64,000 nucleotides of DNA from Galeopsis tetrahit. Taxonomy: Eukaryota; Streptophyta; Magnoliopsida; Lamiales; Lamiaceae. The notes under the pieces are model-generated. The model ran no database searches. It had not been told where the DNA came from and saw nothing but the letters and a program-made list of their open reading frames with translations. The stretch lies in the NCBI GenBank assembly GCA_963675135.1, contig OY776121.1:70262265-70326264 (forward strand), given 5' to 3'. This document shows positions 54,513-64,000 of the stretch, in pieces; the stretch's first letter is position 1; each line of letters starts with the position of its first letter. The position numbers and the translations under genes are program-made.

Positions 54513-57500
54513 TTAGAGTTCCTCTTTTCTTGACTCCTGTTTGGCAACTGTAGCTCGGTTCTTCCTAATGAAATCAACCATGTCTTCCTTAGTCCTATCA
54601 CCATCATACTGCAACAGGTTTCCGTCTGCTGACCTAAAATATAATGTTGGATAACCTTTCACATCAAATGTTGCCTGTGGGATATCATTTGCTGTTGCAT
54701 CCTACAAACCACCAGAAAATGAATTAATGAAGACCAACATCGGGATATTCCAAGGGAACGAAAAGATCAAGCCAGTTCTTGTATGGAACTGGAAAAAAAT
54801 ACTAGGGATACAGTTTTTTTATTCTCCATAATACAGAAAAGCAACAATAAAGCATAAATGATGCTTATAAACCAGAGAAAACTATGAAGGAGAAAAAAGT
54901 ACTTGTTTGACCGATTTCAAGTGGTTGCCAAAACCTTCACATGATTTAAATTAGCCTCTATTACCACGACTAAGGTTGCAAGTATATGATACAGTGGGTA
55001 CATAGAAAAGATAATACTGCCAGCAAAATACGTAAGATCTATTCTCCTGGTGGAACCCAAATGTATGTGCCACTGAAAATCAAAAGCTTAGTTAATTTGT
55101 TTCATGTATTGGACAATTTTGGTCAGTAAAATGATAATTTTTTGACACTCCACAATATCAGGTGAAATATATCCATGTCAAATGAAAGAAAATTTAAAGT
55201 TCATATTACTTCAGCTCCTAATTTTCTGTTACATCTAACTGAGAATTTCCGGGTGAAAATCATGTCACTGATAACCAGAATTAAAAGAATGCATTGTATT
55301 AAGCGGTAGGTGAATCTTACAATTTTTCCAATTAAAACATCAGGATCATTTTCAAATGCGAGAGCTACTTCATCCAAGATTGGGGCCAACTTTTTGCAGT
55401 GTCCACACCATGGTGCGTAGAACTCCAAAAGAACTGCATCGAACATAGTGCATACACGTGAGATGTAATTCAAAGTAAATTTGGCAACAGAATAAAAATA
55501 GGTAACGTTCAAATGTTTCAAGAAGATAAAGAAAAAGTGTAAATCAAGCAAAAGCACAGGGCCCACATTATAACAAGAGCCAACAGAACAGTTTGAAATG
55601 CAGAAAACTTTAACGTGTAGGAGAATGTTTAAAAAAACCGCTGCTAATGATACAAACCATTTTTTCCAGAGTTGAGAACCAAGTCCTGCAGGGTATCAGC
55701 AACGATCACTTTAACAGGCTCATTGTTAGATTCAGGAATGGCCTCCGACTTCTTATATGGTTGAATGTTTCCATCCTTCACAAGCAATATTAAGAATATA
55801 CAATTAGTTAAAATTCAAAAGGCAAAATAATGTGTATATCAAATCGAGACAACATTCCCCAAAATGTCCTCATCAATGATAATTATGATACAAATCACCA
55901 AATCATGAAATGATATTTCACAAATGAGGGAAATTGCCAATCATTTCTTGTAACCCTGGTCCTAGCTCCTCTGAAAAAAAAAAAAAAAACGGAATAATTG
56001 AGAAGGCTGAATAACAAAGGAAGCATTACCTTATAGTCCTTCACCCATGACGCAATCTGATCAGCCTCAACATTTGGTTTCAGGTACTTCTCTCCAGCAG
56101 TAGTCTGTATAATGATGAGAGGAACCTGCTCTTCCTTGAGCCCAAAATACTGTTCAAGGGAATGAAACCATCAACAGATTGGTAAAATATCATTTAATAT
56201 GAGTAAAAATAAAAAAGAACAAGGTGCTGAAAGATACCAACCTGAAAGGCACCTTGACTAGCCTCAACATCACCCAAAAGAAAGCCCAAGTCTTTTCCCT
56301 TGTAAAGCTCAGCCACCTCATGATATTTGGATTTAAATGCATCAAACTGCTCAGTGCTGAAGTTTAGAAACAACATTGCCTGAGAACCAACAGCTTCATT
56401 AGCAATTACCAAATTTTGGAAGCGCAGTAAACTGATGCACATTTCAAACAGGACTAAGAATAAATAAAGTAAAATAAAAAAGCAAAAAATGAGGATATTA
56501 GCAAAATTATAATTCCAAATCTTCAAATAAGGGATACAAGATTTCTAATATAAGCAGCCAAACATGAAAGGTTTGAGTTGACAAAAAAAAAAAATTAATT
56601 ACTGAATCCTTGCTAGTTAGTTTCCAGGGATTAAATCAAAATACCCACCAATCAAGAAATAAAAATTAAATACTGGAAGGCTTTTATATTGCTGTAAGGA
56701 AGAACAAATTAAATTGCAGTGAACCTTGGCATTGGGGTTGTTGAAGTACTTAATAACAAATGGATGGTGCTTTGGGTCCTTGTTGAAGAGAGTTACGGTT
56801 GGGGTGCTATGTTCTTCAACAAATTTCACTAAAGCATCCACATCAAATTCCTGCAAGAAATTTCACTTTTGAGTTAAGAAGACTGCAACCGATGGAATGA
56901 ATATTGTTTCTGGGAGAGAACAACATAGGTAAAGTTTCCTGGGGAAAAATTCAATTAGCGATGCATACCTGGAAATCTACAAAGAGTTCATCAAAAGGCT
57001 TAAGCAACCTAACAAGAGGGCCTGTAGCTGATGAGTCCCCACGAGGAAGAACTTTGGCATCCAAAGTATGACCAAATTCATAGTCAGCCCTCAGCCTCTC
57101 AGCAAGAGTTGTGAAGTTCTCAAACTTTTCTCCAGCAAATTCAGGGAATACACCAACCTATAAATCACAAAAACATGTAGTTTTATTTATCTTGAATGTC
57201 CAATTATATGACATTGAAAACAATTATAAACTCACTAACACACACACACGAGAGAGAAGAGGGGGAAGAGAACTCACAACAAGAATCTTATCATCATCAA
57301 CTATAACACTGGCGTCTTCAAGGGATTTAATCTCAATAGATGCAGGACCACTTTGTTTCTTTAAATAGGTGACAATTCCATCTGCATCTCGGGGTCCTTT
57401 GTATTCTTGAACAACACTGCCACCATATCTCAGTATTTTAAGTGTGGGGAAACCTTTGACCTCAAACTCACTGCCTATTACTTTATTTTGCTCATCGCTC

Positions 57501-58478
57501 GCATCAACTTTTGCCAAGACAACTGAAGGATCAATCGTACTAAGAGTAGAAGCAGCTTTCTCATACTGCAAATACAAAAAGACATGCATAAGACCGATAT
57601 TTAGACACCAAAGCAATGCTTTGTACCTAAAAGAAAACTTCTAACACATTCAAATTAGATAATACCTCTGGAGCAAGTTTCTTGCAGTGACCACACCTGA
57701 AACAGTCATACATACATCAGAAGGAGACTTCAAATAAATTGCAAATGTAAAGTCATTAGAACATTCAATTGCCTTTGTATATATTTTGCAATGTAGTACT
57801 CACATTTTTCTCAATATTCAGATGCACTACCGAAAGAAAAGAGGTAAACAATTCCTCAAATGTACAGTAACCCATGAATAAATAAATACCAGAATAACGT
57901 TCCACAGAGGTTAGGCATAACAGGCACATATAACTTTTTTCTTGAAATTCTTTTTACCCCCTTTTGCAAGGATCCTTATCAGTTCACACTGACTATTCAA
58001 GTGAAAGACGGCCACATCAAAACACCAAGTTGGCAACTCTAGATAATCTCTTCAAATCAAACGTCAACAGGCAATTGGCATCTAAAACAAACAGAAAACT
58101 AAATCTACCAACTGTAAACCCAAAAAAAATTCCATATATCACCCCAAAATGAGAATAGTTAATTCGAAGTATCCACTCGAAGGTACAAATAGCAAATAAA
58201 ATAGAAACGCTAGGGAACAAAAAACACAAACTATCCCAATTAAAAACAAGTGAAGAGAAAAAGGTAGAATAGGTTAAGCAAAGAAAAACGTACCACGGCG
58301 CGTAGAATTCGACGACGACGAACTTGTGTTTGGCAACGAAATCAGTGAAGTTAGAGTGGTCCAATGTGACAACAAATTCCTTGGATTCCGATTCCTCCGC
58401 CGCGGCGGAAACGTGGCCGGATCCGATTACAGCAAACACAACAAGGAACAAGGATATACAGGCCTTGAACAAGGCCAT
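54513..58478 (-). CDS. PDIL1: protein disulfide isomerase, PDIL1 type (10 exons)
   Basis: Exons on minus: 58478-58294, 57696-57666, 57565-57278, 57157-56969, 56850-56725, 56379-56242, 56149-56030, 55775-55658, 55433-55321, 54701-54513. They join in phase to 498 aa, the usual PDI length. The enzyme forms and reshuffles disulfides in the ER. Architecture is a-b-b'-a': a signal peptide of about 25 residues (MALFKACISLFLVVFAVIG), first active site WCGHC (Cys63-Cys66), the b/b' domains (exons 3-7), and second active site APWCGHC (Cys408-Cys411). The C-terminus is KEEL, not the canonical KDEL. The first active-site Trp codon is split by intron 1. Two Asn sites (NFT after DHS, NFT after FE, NFS in exon 6) could be glycosylated. 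No lesion seen. Confidence 0.95.
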
Positions 58479-58776
58479 GGCTGCTCAAGATCTAAGCTCT
58501 GAGTAAAGTTGTTGGTTTTTTTTGCTCTCAAATTCGGTTAACTGTAAGGTGAGTAGCCAAATCCGAGTGTTGTTGATTGCTTTGGGGTTTTTATAAGGTT
58601 TTAAGGTTCACGGATTGACATTCCGTTTTCTGGAATTACTAGTATGTCCTTCCAAAATTCAATTGCCGACTTGTCGTCTTGGCCAATAATAACTTGTACA
58701 TTTCCTTTTTACCAAACAAATAAAGCTACAATCAATTTTGCTTTCCTTTTTAAATTTTTTTTGGGTATTTCACTTA
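58479..58776 (-). promoter_or_regulatory. disulfide isomerase promoter and 5' UTR
   Basis: On the minus strand a TATA box CTTATAAAAACC (TATAAA = plus 58590-58595) lies about 112 bp upstream of the ATG. No ER-stress element was recognised with confidence. Confidence 0.5.
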
Positions 58777-58778
58777 TA

Positions 58779-59132
58779 CTCCCTCCGTTTGCCTATAAGT
58801 TTTTCATTTTACCATTTTTGTTCGTCCGTCTATAAGTTTCTCATACCTTTTTTGGTAAGTACTTTTTCTTATACTTCACTTTATATCTTACTTTTTCTCT
58901 CTATCTCTCTCCTCTCTCAATCACATCACTTGTACTATGGGAGTGTTTGCAAACTCTATAAACAGCTTAAAAGCACTTCTGAAAAGTAAAAGCTGTGAGA
59001 GGGCAGCTTTAAAATAAGTGATTCTGGAAGCTGTTTGTAGTGTTTGAAAACACCCCCTATATCTATTATTTAATCACTTTTCTTAATCTTTGTTCCAAAA
59101 AGTAACGGAAGCTTATAAGTGGACGGAGGGAG
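58779..59132. mobile_element. Stowaway MITE interrupted by a second MITE
   Basis: Inverted ends CTCCCTCCGTTTGCCTATAA and TTATAAGTGGACGGAGGGAG are flanked by TA (58777-58778 and 59133-59134). Without the nested 119-bp element and its TAT duplication it would be 232 bp. Confidence 0.85.
58939..59057. mobile_element. 119-bp MITE with TAT target duplication, nested
   Basis: Inverted ends GGGAGTGTTTGCAAAC and GTTTGAAAACACCCCC are flanked by TAT (58936-58938 and 59058-59060). Same family as 38372-38489 by length, ends and layout. Confidence 0.75.
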
Positions 59133-59134
59133 TA

Positions 59135-59478
59135 TTTCACTTTACTCAATTTTTAATATGTATTTAATATTGTTAAACCTTTTTTTTTTAAATATGATAT
59201 GTATTTATTATTTATATAATAAAATAAAATAGGTAACAAAATTGAAACATGTAGTAATTTATTTGTCAATTTTGTATGTCACATGGTCACACTCACGGAC
59301 TCACGGGACGCCTTGTCCTAAGACTTTTTTACTTAAATTGATTTCAAATTTCTAAAAGTCAATACTCTCATTTTGGATTAATCTTTGAGGAATTTTGGGG
59401 ATTGCACTGTGAAATTTAATTCAATTATAACCAAAGTTTGATTCTTCGTGAATATGAATTTTTCAACCAAAATTACCC
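59135..59478. other. AT-rich spacer
   Basis: No gene or repeat recognised beyond A/T runs. Confidence 0.5.
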
Positions 59479-59487
59479 AAAATGATA

Positions 59488-60449
59488 GCCAAAAACTTAT
59501 ATACAATATTTTATCATAGTTTTATGGTACAATATGACATATTCTTATGTTTTTATCCGGTATCCATCTTCTTCTCTCTTCTGTTTTCTGCGCTGCCGCC
59601 CGGTCACTCCTCTTCTTTCTCTGCGCTGCCTTCTTTTCTGCGCCGATCTCCTCCTTGGCAATGTCTTATCTTTTGGGCGGGACAGATTTCTCCTTCTTTG
59701 CGATGCTTATCTTTTGCGCGCTGCGAGAAATCTGCAGATTCAATAAAAAAAAAAAAATTCAGAAACTGTTCAGATTTCTAATTTGCTAATCACGAAACAA
59801 GTGGAGAAATTATTGTTTTTATTTTTTGAATGAATTAATGAGAAAAAAATCAACAATAAATCTATTCCAATTAATTGTTGTTTTTGTAATTGTAGCGATC
59901 GATAAACTATTCAACATAGTTGTATTTTTCGTGTTTTCAATTATTGTTCTTCGTCTTTTTTAATGTGGGTATCTCATTCACTCTCAATAATGACGTTTTA
60001 GTTATACAGTAACACATCTTTCTTAATACAGTAATACACTTGTGTTTATATAGTAACACATTTTTCTGTGTTACCTTAAGGTCAAATATGTGTTACTCAA
60101 AAGCCAATTGCGTGTTACTTGTCCTTACAGTAACACGTATTTGTCCGTACAGTAACATATAATTGTATTTATAGTAACACGGATTAAGAGCAAATTTTTC
60201 TATTTTATGTTTCCTTAAATTAATTTGTATTAATATTTTCTGTGAAAAGTCAATTTATGTGTTATTTGTACTTACCTTTAGTAACACACACTTGAAACCC
60301 GTTATCCTTTTAGCCTCCTGCGCGCGACTTTTCCGCGATTTTTAAGAAAATATTCGTTTGACCGTTTAACCCGCTACATATCCGCGAATTTTGACCCTTC
60401 CTTAAATATACTAATATTTCACGTGAAATATTGCACATAAGTGCGGCCC
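59488..60449 (-). mobile_element. non-autonomous MULE-like element (copy B, inverted relative to copy A)
   Basis: Ends GCCAAAAACTTATATACAAT and, in reverse from the right, GGGCCGCACTTATGTGCAAT are flanked by a near-perfect 9-bp duplication AAAATGATA / AAAATTATA (59479-59487 and 60450-60458). The part 59880-60449 is the reverse complement of 43052-43640 with moderate divergence and has the same GTAACAC clusters. A GC-richer stretch (59580-59740), with repeated TTTCTCTGCGCTGCC-type sequence, lacks a recognisable protein. Confidence 0.8.
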
Positions 60450-60526
60450 AAAATTATAAATTAAAATTACGAGACTATATATGGATGAAGGAAAAGTTAC
60501 ATTACCATTTGTGCTTTTATCTCTTA

Positions 60527-60967
60527 GGGGATGTTTCCTTTTGGTTTTAAAAACCAGGTTTTGGATTTCAAGATCCAAAACCCGTTTTACTTCAAGATTT
60601 AAAAACCGGTTTTCAAAATCCACTCAAAACCACCCTTATCAAACATATTGATTTGACATAAAGTTATATCTATATAATATTACTCCAATCATTATATTCT
60701 TTTTCAACAATAATATAATAATACTATAATAATATAATAATACAATAATATAATACATTTAATCAACCAATCATTATAATCTCACCAAACAATAATATAA
60801 TAATACAAACTCATTCAATCTTACAACTTGATTTGACATAAAGTTAAATCCTTCACTATTCCAAAACCCAAAAGAAACACACATATTACTATTCATCGGG
60901 ATTTCAAAAACCAGGATTTCAAAAATCTGATTTTTAAAACCAACCAAAGCCCAAAAGAAACACCCCC
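60527..60967. mobile_element. PIF/Harbinger-like MITE
   Basis: Inverted ends GGGGATGTTTCCTTTTGG and, in reverse, GGGGGTGTTTCTTTTGG are flanked by TTA (60524-60526 and 60968-60970). The length is 441 bp with internal AAAACCAGGTTTTGGATTTC-type inverted repeats. No coding. Confidence 0.75.
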
Positions 60968-61157
60968 TTAGTTTATATAAAGAAAAATATTAATTTAATA
61001 TGAAAAAATAGATTAAACAATATTAGTAATTTTTTTATCACATAAAATAATAATATTCGAGACTTTTATTCTATGCGGAAAAATATATGAAAAATAGTTT
61101 TGTTAAAAATTATTAATCAAAATTACAGTAATTACATTATAGTATTATACTCTATTA

Positions 61158-61369
61158 GGCCCTCCCCAATCATAAACCCCAAAAAATTGGTTTTTCCTTG
61201 CCACATGTGCACCACCCAAAAAACTCCTCCCCAAACAATAAACCCAAAATATAGGTTTTTGGGGCCCACCTCATTTTCTTTCATTTCTTTCTTCCCCATG
61301 GTTAAAAACCTCCCCACAAGGTTTTTGTATGTTCCATGTCACCAAAAAACCTCCCTACTGGGGAGGGCC
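61158..61369. mobile_element. PIF/Harbinger-like MITE, second family
   Basis: Inverted ends GGCCCTCCCCAATCAT and, in reverse, GGCCCTCCCCAGTAGG are flanked by TTA (61155-61157 and 61370-61372). Length 212 bp, non-coding. Confidence 0.75.
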
Positions 61370-61372
61370 TTA

Positions 61373-61634
61373 GTGCCCCGGAAATGGTACTCCTTTTGTC
61401 CCCAATGACTCAATTTTCATTTTGATCGTCTTTTATTTAAAGACTCGTACTTAAAATAGTAAAAAAATAAAACATTTTAATTACCCTCTTAAAATATTAC
61501 AATATTACAGTAAATGTTATTATTTATTTATTTTATTCACATTAAAAAATAATTTTATTACTCATAAAGTTGAATTTTATTTACTACTTTCATTTTTTTA
61601 TCATTTAATTTGGGACTAGAAAGGAATGAAGGGA
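61373..61634. other. spacer with a possible decayed Stowaway
   Basis: TACTCCTTTTGTCCCCAATG near 61388 and TTGGGACTAGAAAGGAATGA near 61609 are loosely inverted. No gene. Confidence 0.35.
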
Positions 61635-61643
61635 ATAAAGAAA

Positions 61644-62697
61644 GGGTTGGGGTATATACCCCTCCAGCTTTGTTTAATACACTCCCCCTCTAATTTTATT
61701 AATTAAATATTCATGTAAAATACCATTTTTGCCCTCTTACTAAAATGTTAAGATACATACACTCCCCCAACCATTTAAACACAGCCCTAACCCTAACCCT
61801 AGAATTAGATAGCACACCGTCGCCGCCGTCGCCAAACAAATTTAGAAATTAAAACTTAGAAATTTTTTTTAAAAAAAACTTATGGTCGACAAACCAGTGT
61901 CGACCAAAAACACCCTCGTCAACACTGTTTTGTCGATCAAACACCTCCTCGTCGACACTGATTTGTCGATCAAACACCTCCCCGTCGACACTGACATGTC
62001 GAAAGAATTTAAAAAATAAAAAATTAGAATTTTCGACAATAGAGGGTTGACCATAAATACTCTCATCGACCCTTCAATGTCGATAAAAGTATTTATGGTC
62101 GATCATTTTTTATCAAAAAAAAAATGGCGTACCTTACCTGTGCGTGAAGAAAACGGGGAAGGAGGGAGAAGGGGTGAGGCGGCGGCGGTGGAGAATCGCG
62201 GCTGGAGTGGCCGCGGCACGGCGGCGATGTGTGGCCGACCTCCATGGCCGGATTTGGAGAACGAACATAAATTAAAGAAAAAAAAAACATAGAAGAAGAA
62301 GAAGGGGGGAGAAAGAGAGGGATTAGCGCGCAGGGCGGCGGGGTGGCCGCGGCGCCGTGTGGTTGATCTCCATGGCCCTCCCCGTGTGGAGGATTGCAGA
62401 TCGGAAATTAAAAAAAAAAAAACAAAGAAGAAAGAAGATGGGAGAAAGGAAGGGAGGAGCGCAGGGCGGTAGCGGCGGCGTCGACTGGGCGGCGGTTGGA
62501 AAGATGTGGGGAAGAAGAAAGGATTTAGGGTTTAAATGAGGAAGATAGGGGGGTGTGTATTTATCTACAAAATTTTAAGAGAAAATGGTATAATAGGTAA
62601 TTTGGGGGGAGTGCATCTATCGTATGTGTATTTTGGGGGGAGTGCGTGTATCGGGGGCGTGTATTAAACAAAGCTGGAGGGGTATATACCCCAACCC
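61644..62697. mobile_element. MULE-like element with about 39-bp terminal inverted repeats
   Basis: The ends are inverted and nearly identical: GGGTTGGGGTATATACCCCT at the left and the same sequence in reverse at the right, extending through CCAGCTTTGTTTAATACAC. A perfect 9-bp duplication ATAAAGAAA flanks the element (61635-61643 and 62698-62706), the Mutator signature. The interior has a telomere-like (CCCTAA) run (61783-61800), a 33-bp tandem repeat (about 61885-62000) and a GC-rich block with a degenerate duplication (62140-62530). No transposase frame. Confidence 0.85.
61885..62000. repeat. 33-bp tandem repeat inside the MULE
   Basis: GTCGACACTG or its variant GTCAACACTG starts at 61918, 61951 and 61984, followed by TTTGTCGATCAAACACCTCC. 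A partial unit precedes. Confidence 0.88.
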
Positions 62698-62929
62698 ATA
62701 AAGAAAGGTCAAATGATTTATGAGCCCAACCTAATACAATTATGGGCCGCGAAAACCCATCATCACATTTATAATAACTTAGTTTTTAGCGGACCCTATA
62801 TGCTTATTGTTAATATAGAGTTTGATGGTGATTTTTTATTGAGCTCAATATTTGTAAATTGCAACACGGTCCATATAAACTAGAAATTTGCTGTCGGGCT
62901 CCCTATCAAAATTATATGGTCGTCTAATT

Positions 62930-63424
62930 TGATAATATATCTTTTTGTTGTGAAACAACTTAAAAGTATAACTCTTATTCCACCTCTAAGCATGTATTAC
63001 AAACATTAACAACTCTATTTATAGGGAACAATATAAGTTGAAGAAGATGAAATGAAAGGTCAAATATTAATGTTGGTACATGAACCAATAATGTACATCA
63101 AATGTCACATTATGGACATTCACACCATATAAATATTATTCATAACACTCCCCCCTTGAATGTCCATTATATAAGATTATGTCTCGTTAAAACCTAATGA
63201 GAAGAAACGCGCATTAACTTCCCCTAATGATTACATATTTACATCACTTCACATCCTTAAGATGTCGCATTCCAATTTTGTATCTCAATTTCTCAAACGT
63301 TGAAGTAGGTAAAGACTTGGTAAATAAATCAACCAAATTATCACTTGAACAAATTTGTTACACACTGATGTCACCATTTTGCTGAAGATCGTGAGTAAAG
63401 AAGAATTTAGGATCAATATGCTTT
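62930..63424 (-). mobile_element. 3' end of a copia retrotransposon, cut by a CACTA element
   Basis: A 218-bp LTR occupies 62930-63147 (minus strand starts TGTTATGAATAATATTT, ends ...ATTATCA). The purine tract CAAGGGGGGAG (plus 63148-63158) adjoins it, then the pol end. The element is broken at 63424 by the CACTA terminus; the rest may lie beyond the window. Confidence 0.75.
63244..63424 (-). pseudogene. copia RNase H C-terminus with premature stop
   Basis: Read on minus: HIDPKFFFTHDLQQNGDISV, then a TAA, then SSDNLVDLFTKSLPTSTFEK and RYKIGMRHLKDVK with the natural stop at 63244-63246. This is the standard C-terminus of copia pol. The internal TAA and the truncation at the CACTA insertion make it a relic. 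Confidence 0.8.
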
Positions 63425-64000
63425 CACTACAAGAAACATCACTTTTAGTGACAAAAAAAATGGTGAGGGTATGATAAACTCTCACTAAATGTAATAATTA
63501 TTTACTTTTAGTGAGGGTATAATAATACTCTCATCAAAATCTTAATATTAGTATGAAAATTTCATGTACCCTCACTAAATGTAAATTTTACTGAGACATT
63601 AGTGAGGGTAAAAAACACTCTCGTTAAATTCATACAAAAAATATAACCATAGGTTATAAAATAAAATATTGAAAAGTAAAAATCTTGTATTACCAATAAA
63701 TTTTTATACATTTTTCCCAAAAAAAAAAAAACTGATTGCTCTCTCACACCTCTCACGCACACAAAAAGTACTCTGATTTCTCCCCAAATTCAATTGTTCA
63801 GGTTGTAGCAATTAACTGATACAATCCTACTGAATCTTCTTCCAATTCATGATTTAATCCTCGAAGTTCCACGAAAATGGTTGTTCCTTAATCTTCTTCT
63901 TCTTCAAATATACATATACACGATTGTGTTTTCAATTAGTAAATGAGGTGTAAGAAACACCCAATCAACCTAAGTAGCAGGGTCGGCGTCTGCGCCTCCT
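63425..64000 (+). mobile_element. CACTA element, left end, continuing past the window
   Basis: It starts CACTACAAGAAACATCAC, the canonical CACTA terminus. Subterminal repeats of TTAGTGAGGGTA / TACCCTCACTAA (63440-63615) alternate in orientation. The 3 bases before it are TTT. The other terminus is not in the window, so size and completeness are unknown. It differs in subterminal motif from the element at 1611-3382, so it is a separate family. Confidence 0.8.

Noticed and set aside
57111..57644. plus-strand frames across the disulfide isomerase exons
   Set aside because: Antisense shadows of exons 3 and 4.
58017..58293. readthrough of disulfide isomerase exon 1 into intron 1 (153-codon frame)
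   Set aside because: The frame merely stays open into the intron. The GT donor at 58293 and the phased exon 2 restore the WCGHC active site.
59482..59789. three overlapping Ser/Leu/Cys-rich frames in MULE copy B
   Set aside because: Low-complexity translations of a CT-rich stretch in a non-autonomous element; no homology evident.
1..64000. CRISPR arrays, bacterial operons, organellar or viral genomes
   Set aside because: No spaced palindromic repeats, no clustered intronless genes, no rRNA. Everything fits plant nuclear DNA.

Overview
This is nuclear DNA of a flowering plant, most likely a core eudicot. The three host genes have many GT-AG introns. The delta-aminolevulinate dehydratase has the plant Asp-rich metal site and a plastid-type N-terminus. 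The intergenic DNA is very AT-rich and filled with plant transposon families: Ty1/copia, Sirevirus, L1-type LINEs, CACTA, MULE, Stowaway, PIF/Harbinger-like MITEs and tRNA-derived SINEs. I cannot name the species from sequence alone.

Layout. 1-1.1 kb: the 3' end of a copia element, with a SINE inside its LTR, sitting in a LINE-type RNase H relic. 1.6-3.4 kb: a complete non-autonomous CACTA element carrying two tRNA-like modules. 3.5-15.0 kb: a complete 11.5-kb Sirevirus-type copia on the minus strand (gag-PR, INT-RT-RH and a 667-aa envelope-like ORF) with a 1.3-kb solo LTR nested in it. 16.6-17.15 kb: two Stowaway-like MITEs. 17.4-22.8 kb: a complete 5.4-kb copia on the plus strand with a tandem duplication in RNase H. 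23.2-26.5 kb: a Stowaway-like MITE split by a 2.9-kb inverted-repeat element. 28.9-36.6 kb: a decayed L1-type LINE (RRM-type ORF1, endonuclease, RT, zf-RVT) with a second, 5'-truncated LINE in its 3' UTR. 36.6-44.9 kb: AT-rich DNA with MITEs, two SINEs, a MULE and a copia LTR remnant.

45.2-58.5 kb is the only host-gene island. It holds an IAA/JA-amino acid hydrolase of ILR1-like 6 type (plus strand), a plastid porphobilinogen synthase (HEMB, minus strand, convergent with the first) and a protein disulfide isomerase (minus strand). All three can be assembled exon by exon into complete reading frames of 473, 427 and 498 aa. They work separately: hormone-conjugate turnover in the endomembrane system, tetrapyrrole synthesis in plastids and oxidative folding in the ER. 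They are neighbours, not a pathway.

58.8-64 kb is a near-continuous tiling of transposons: a nested MITE pair, a MULE, two PIF-like MITEs, a second MULE family, a copia 3' end and the start of another CACTA element. The gene island is bracketed by two inverted copies of one MULE family (43.05-43.92 and 59.49-60.45 kb).

I found no novel gene system. The most informative signals are the completeness and nesting of the elements, many with exact target-site duplications, the tRNA-like modules in the CACTA element, the RNase H duplication, possible gene capture in two inverted-repeat elements, and the non-canonical KEEL terminus of the disulfide isomerase.
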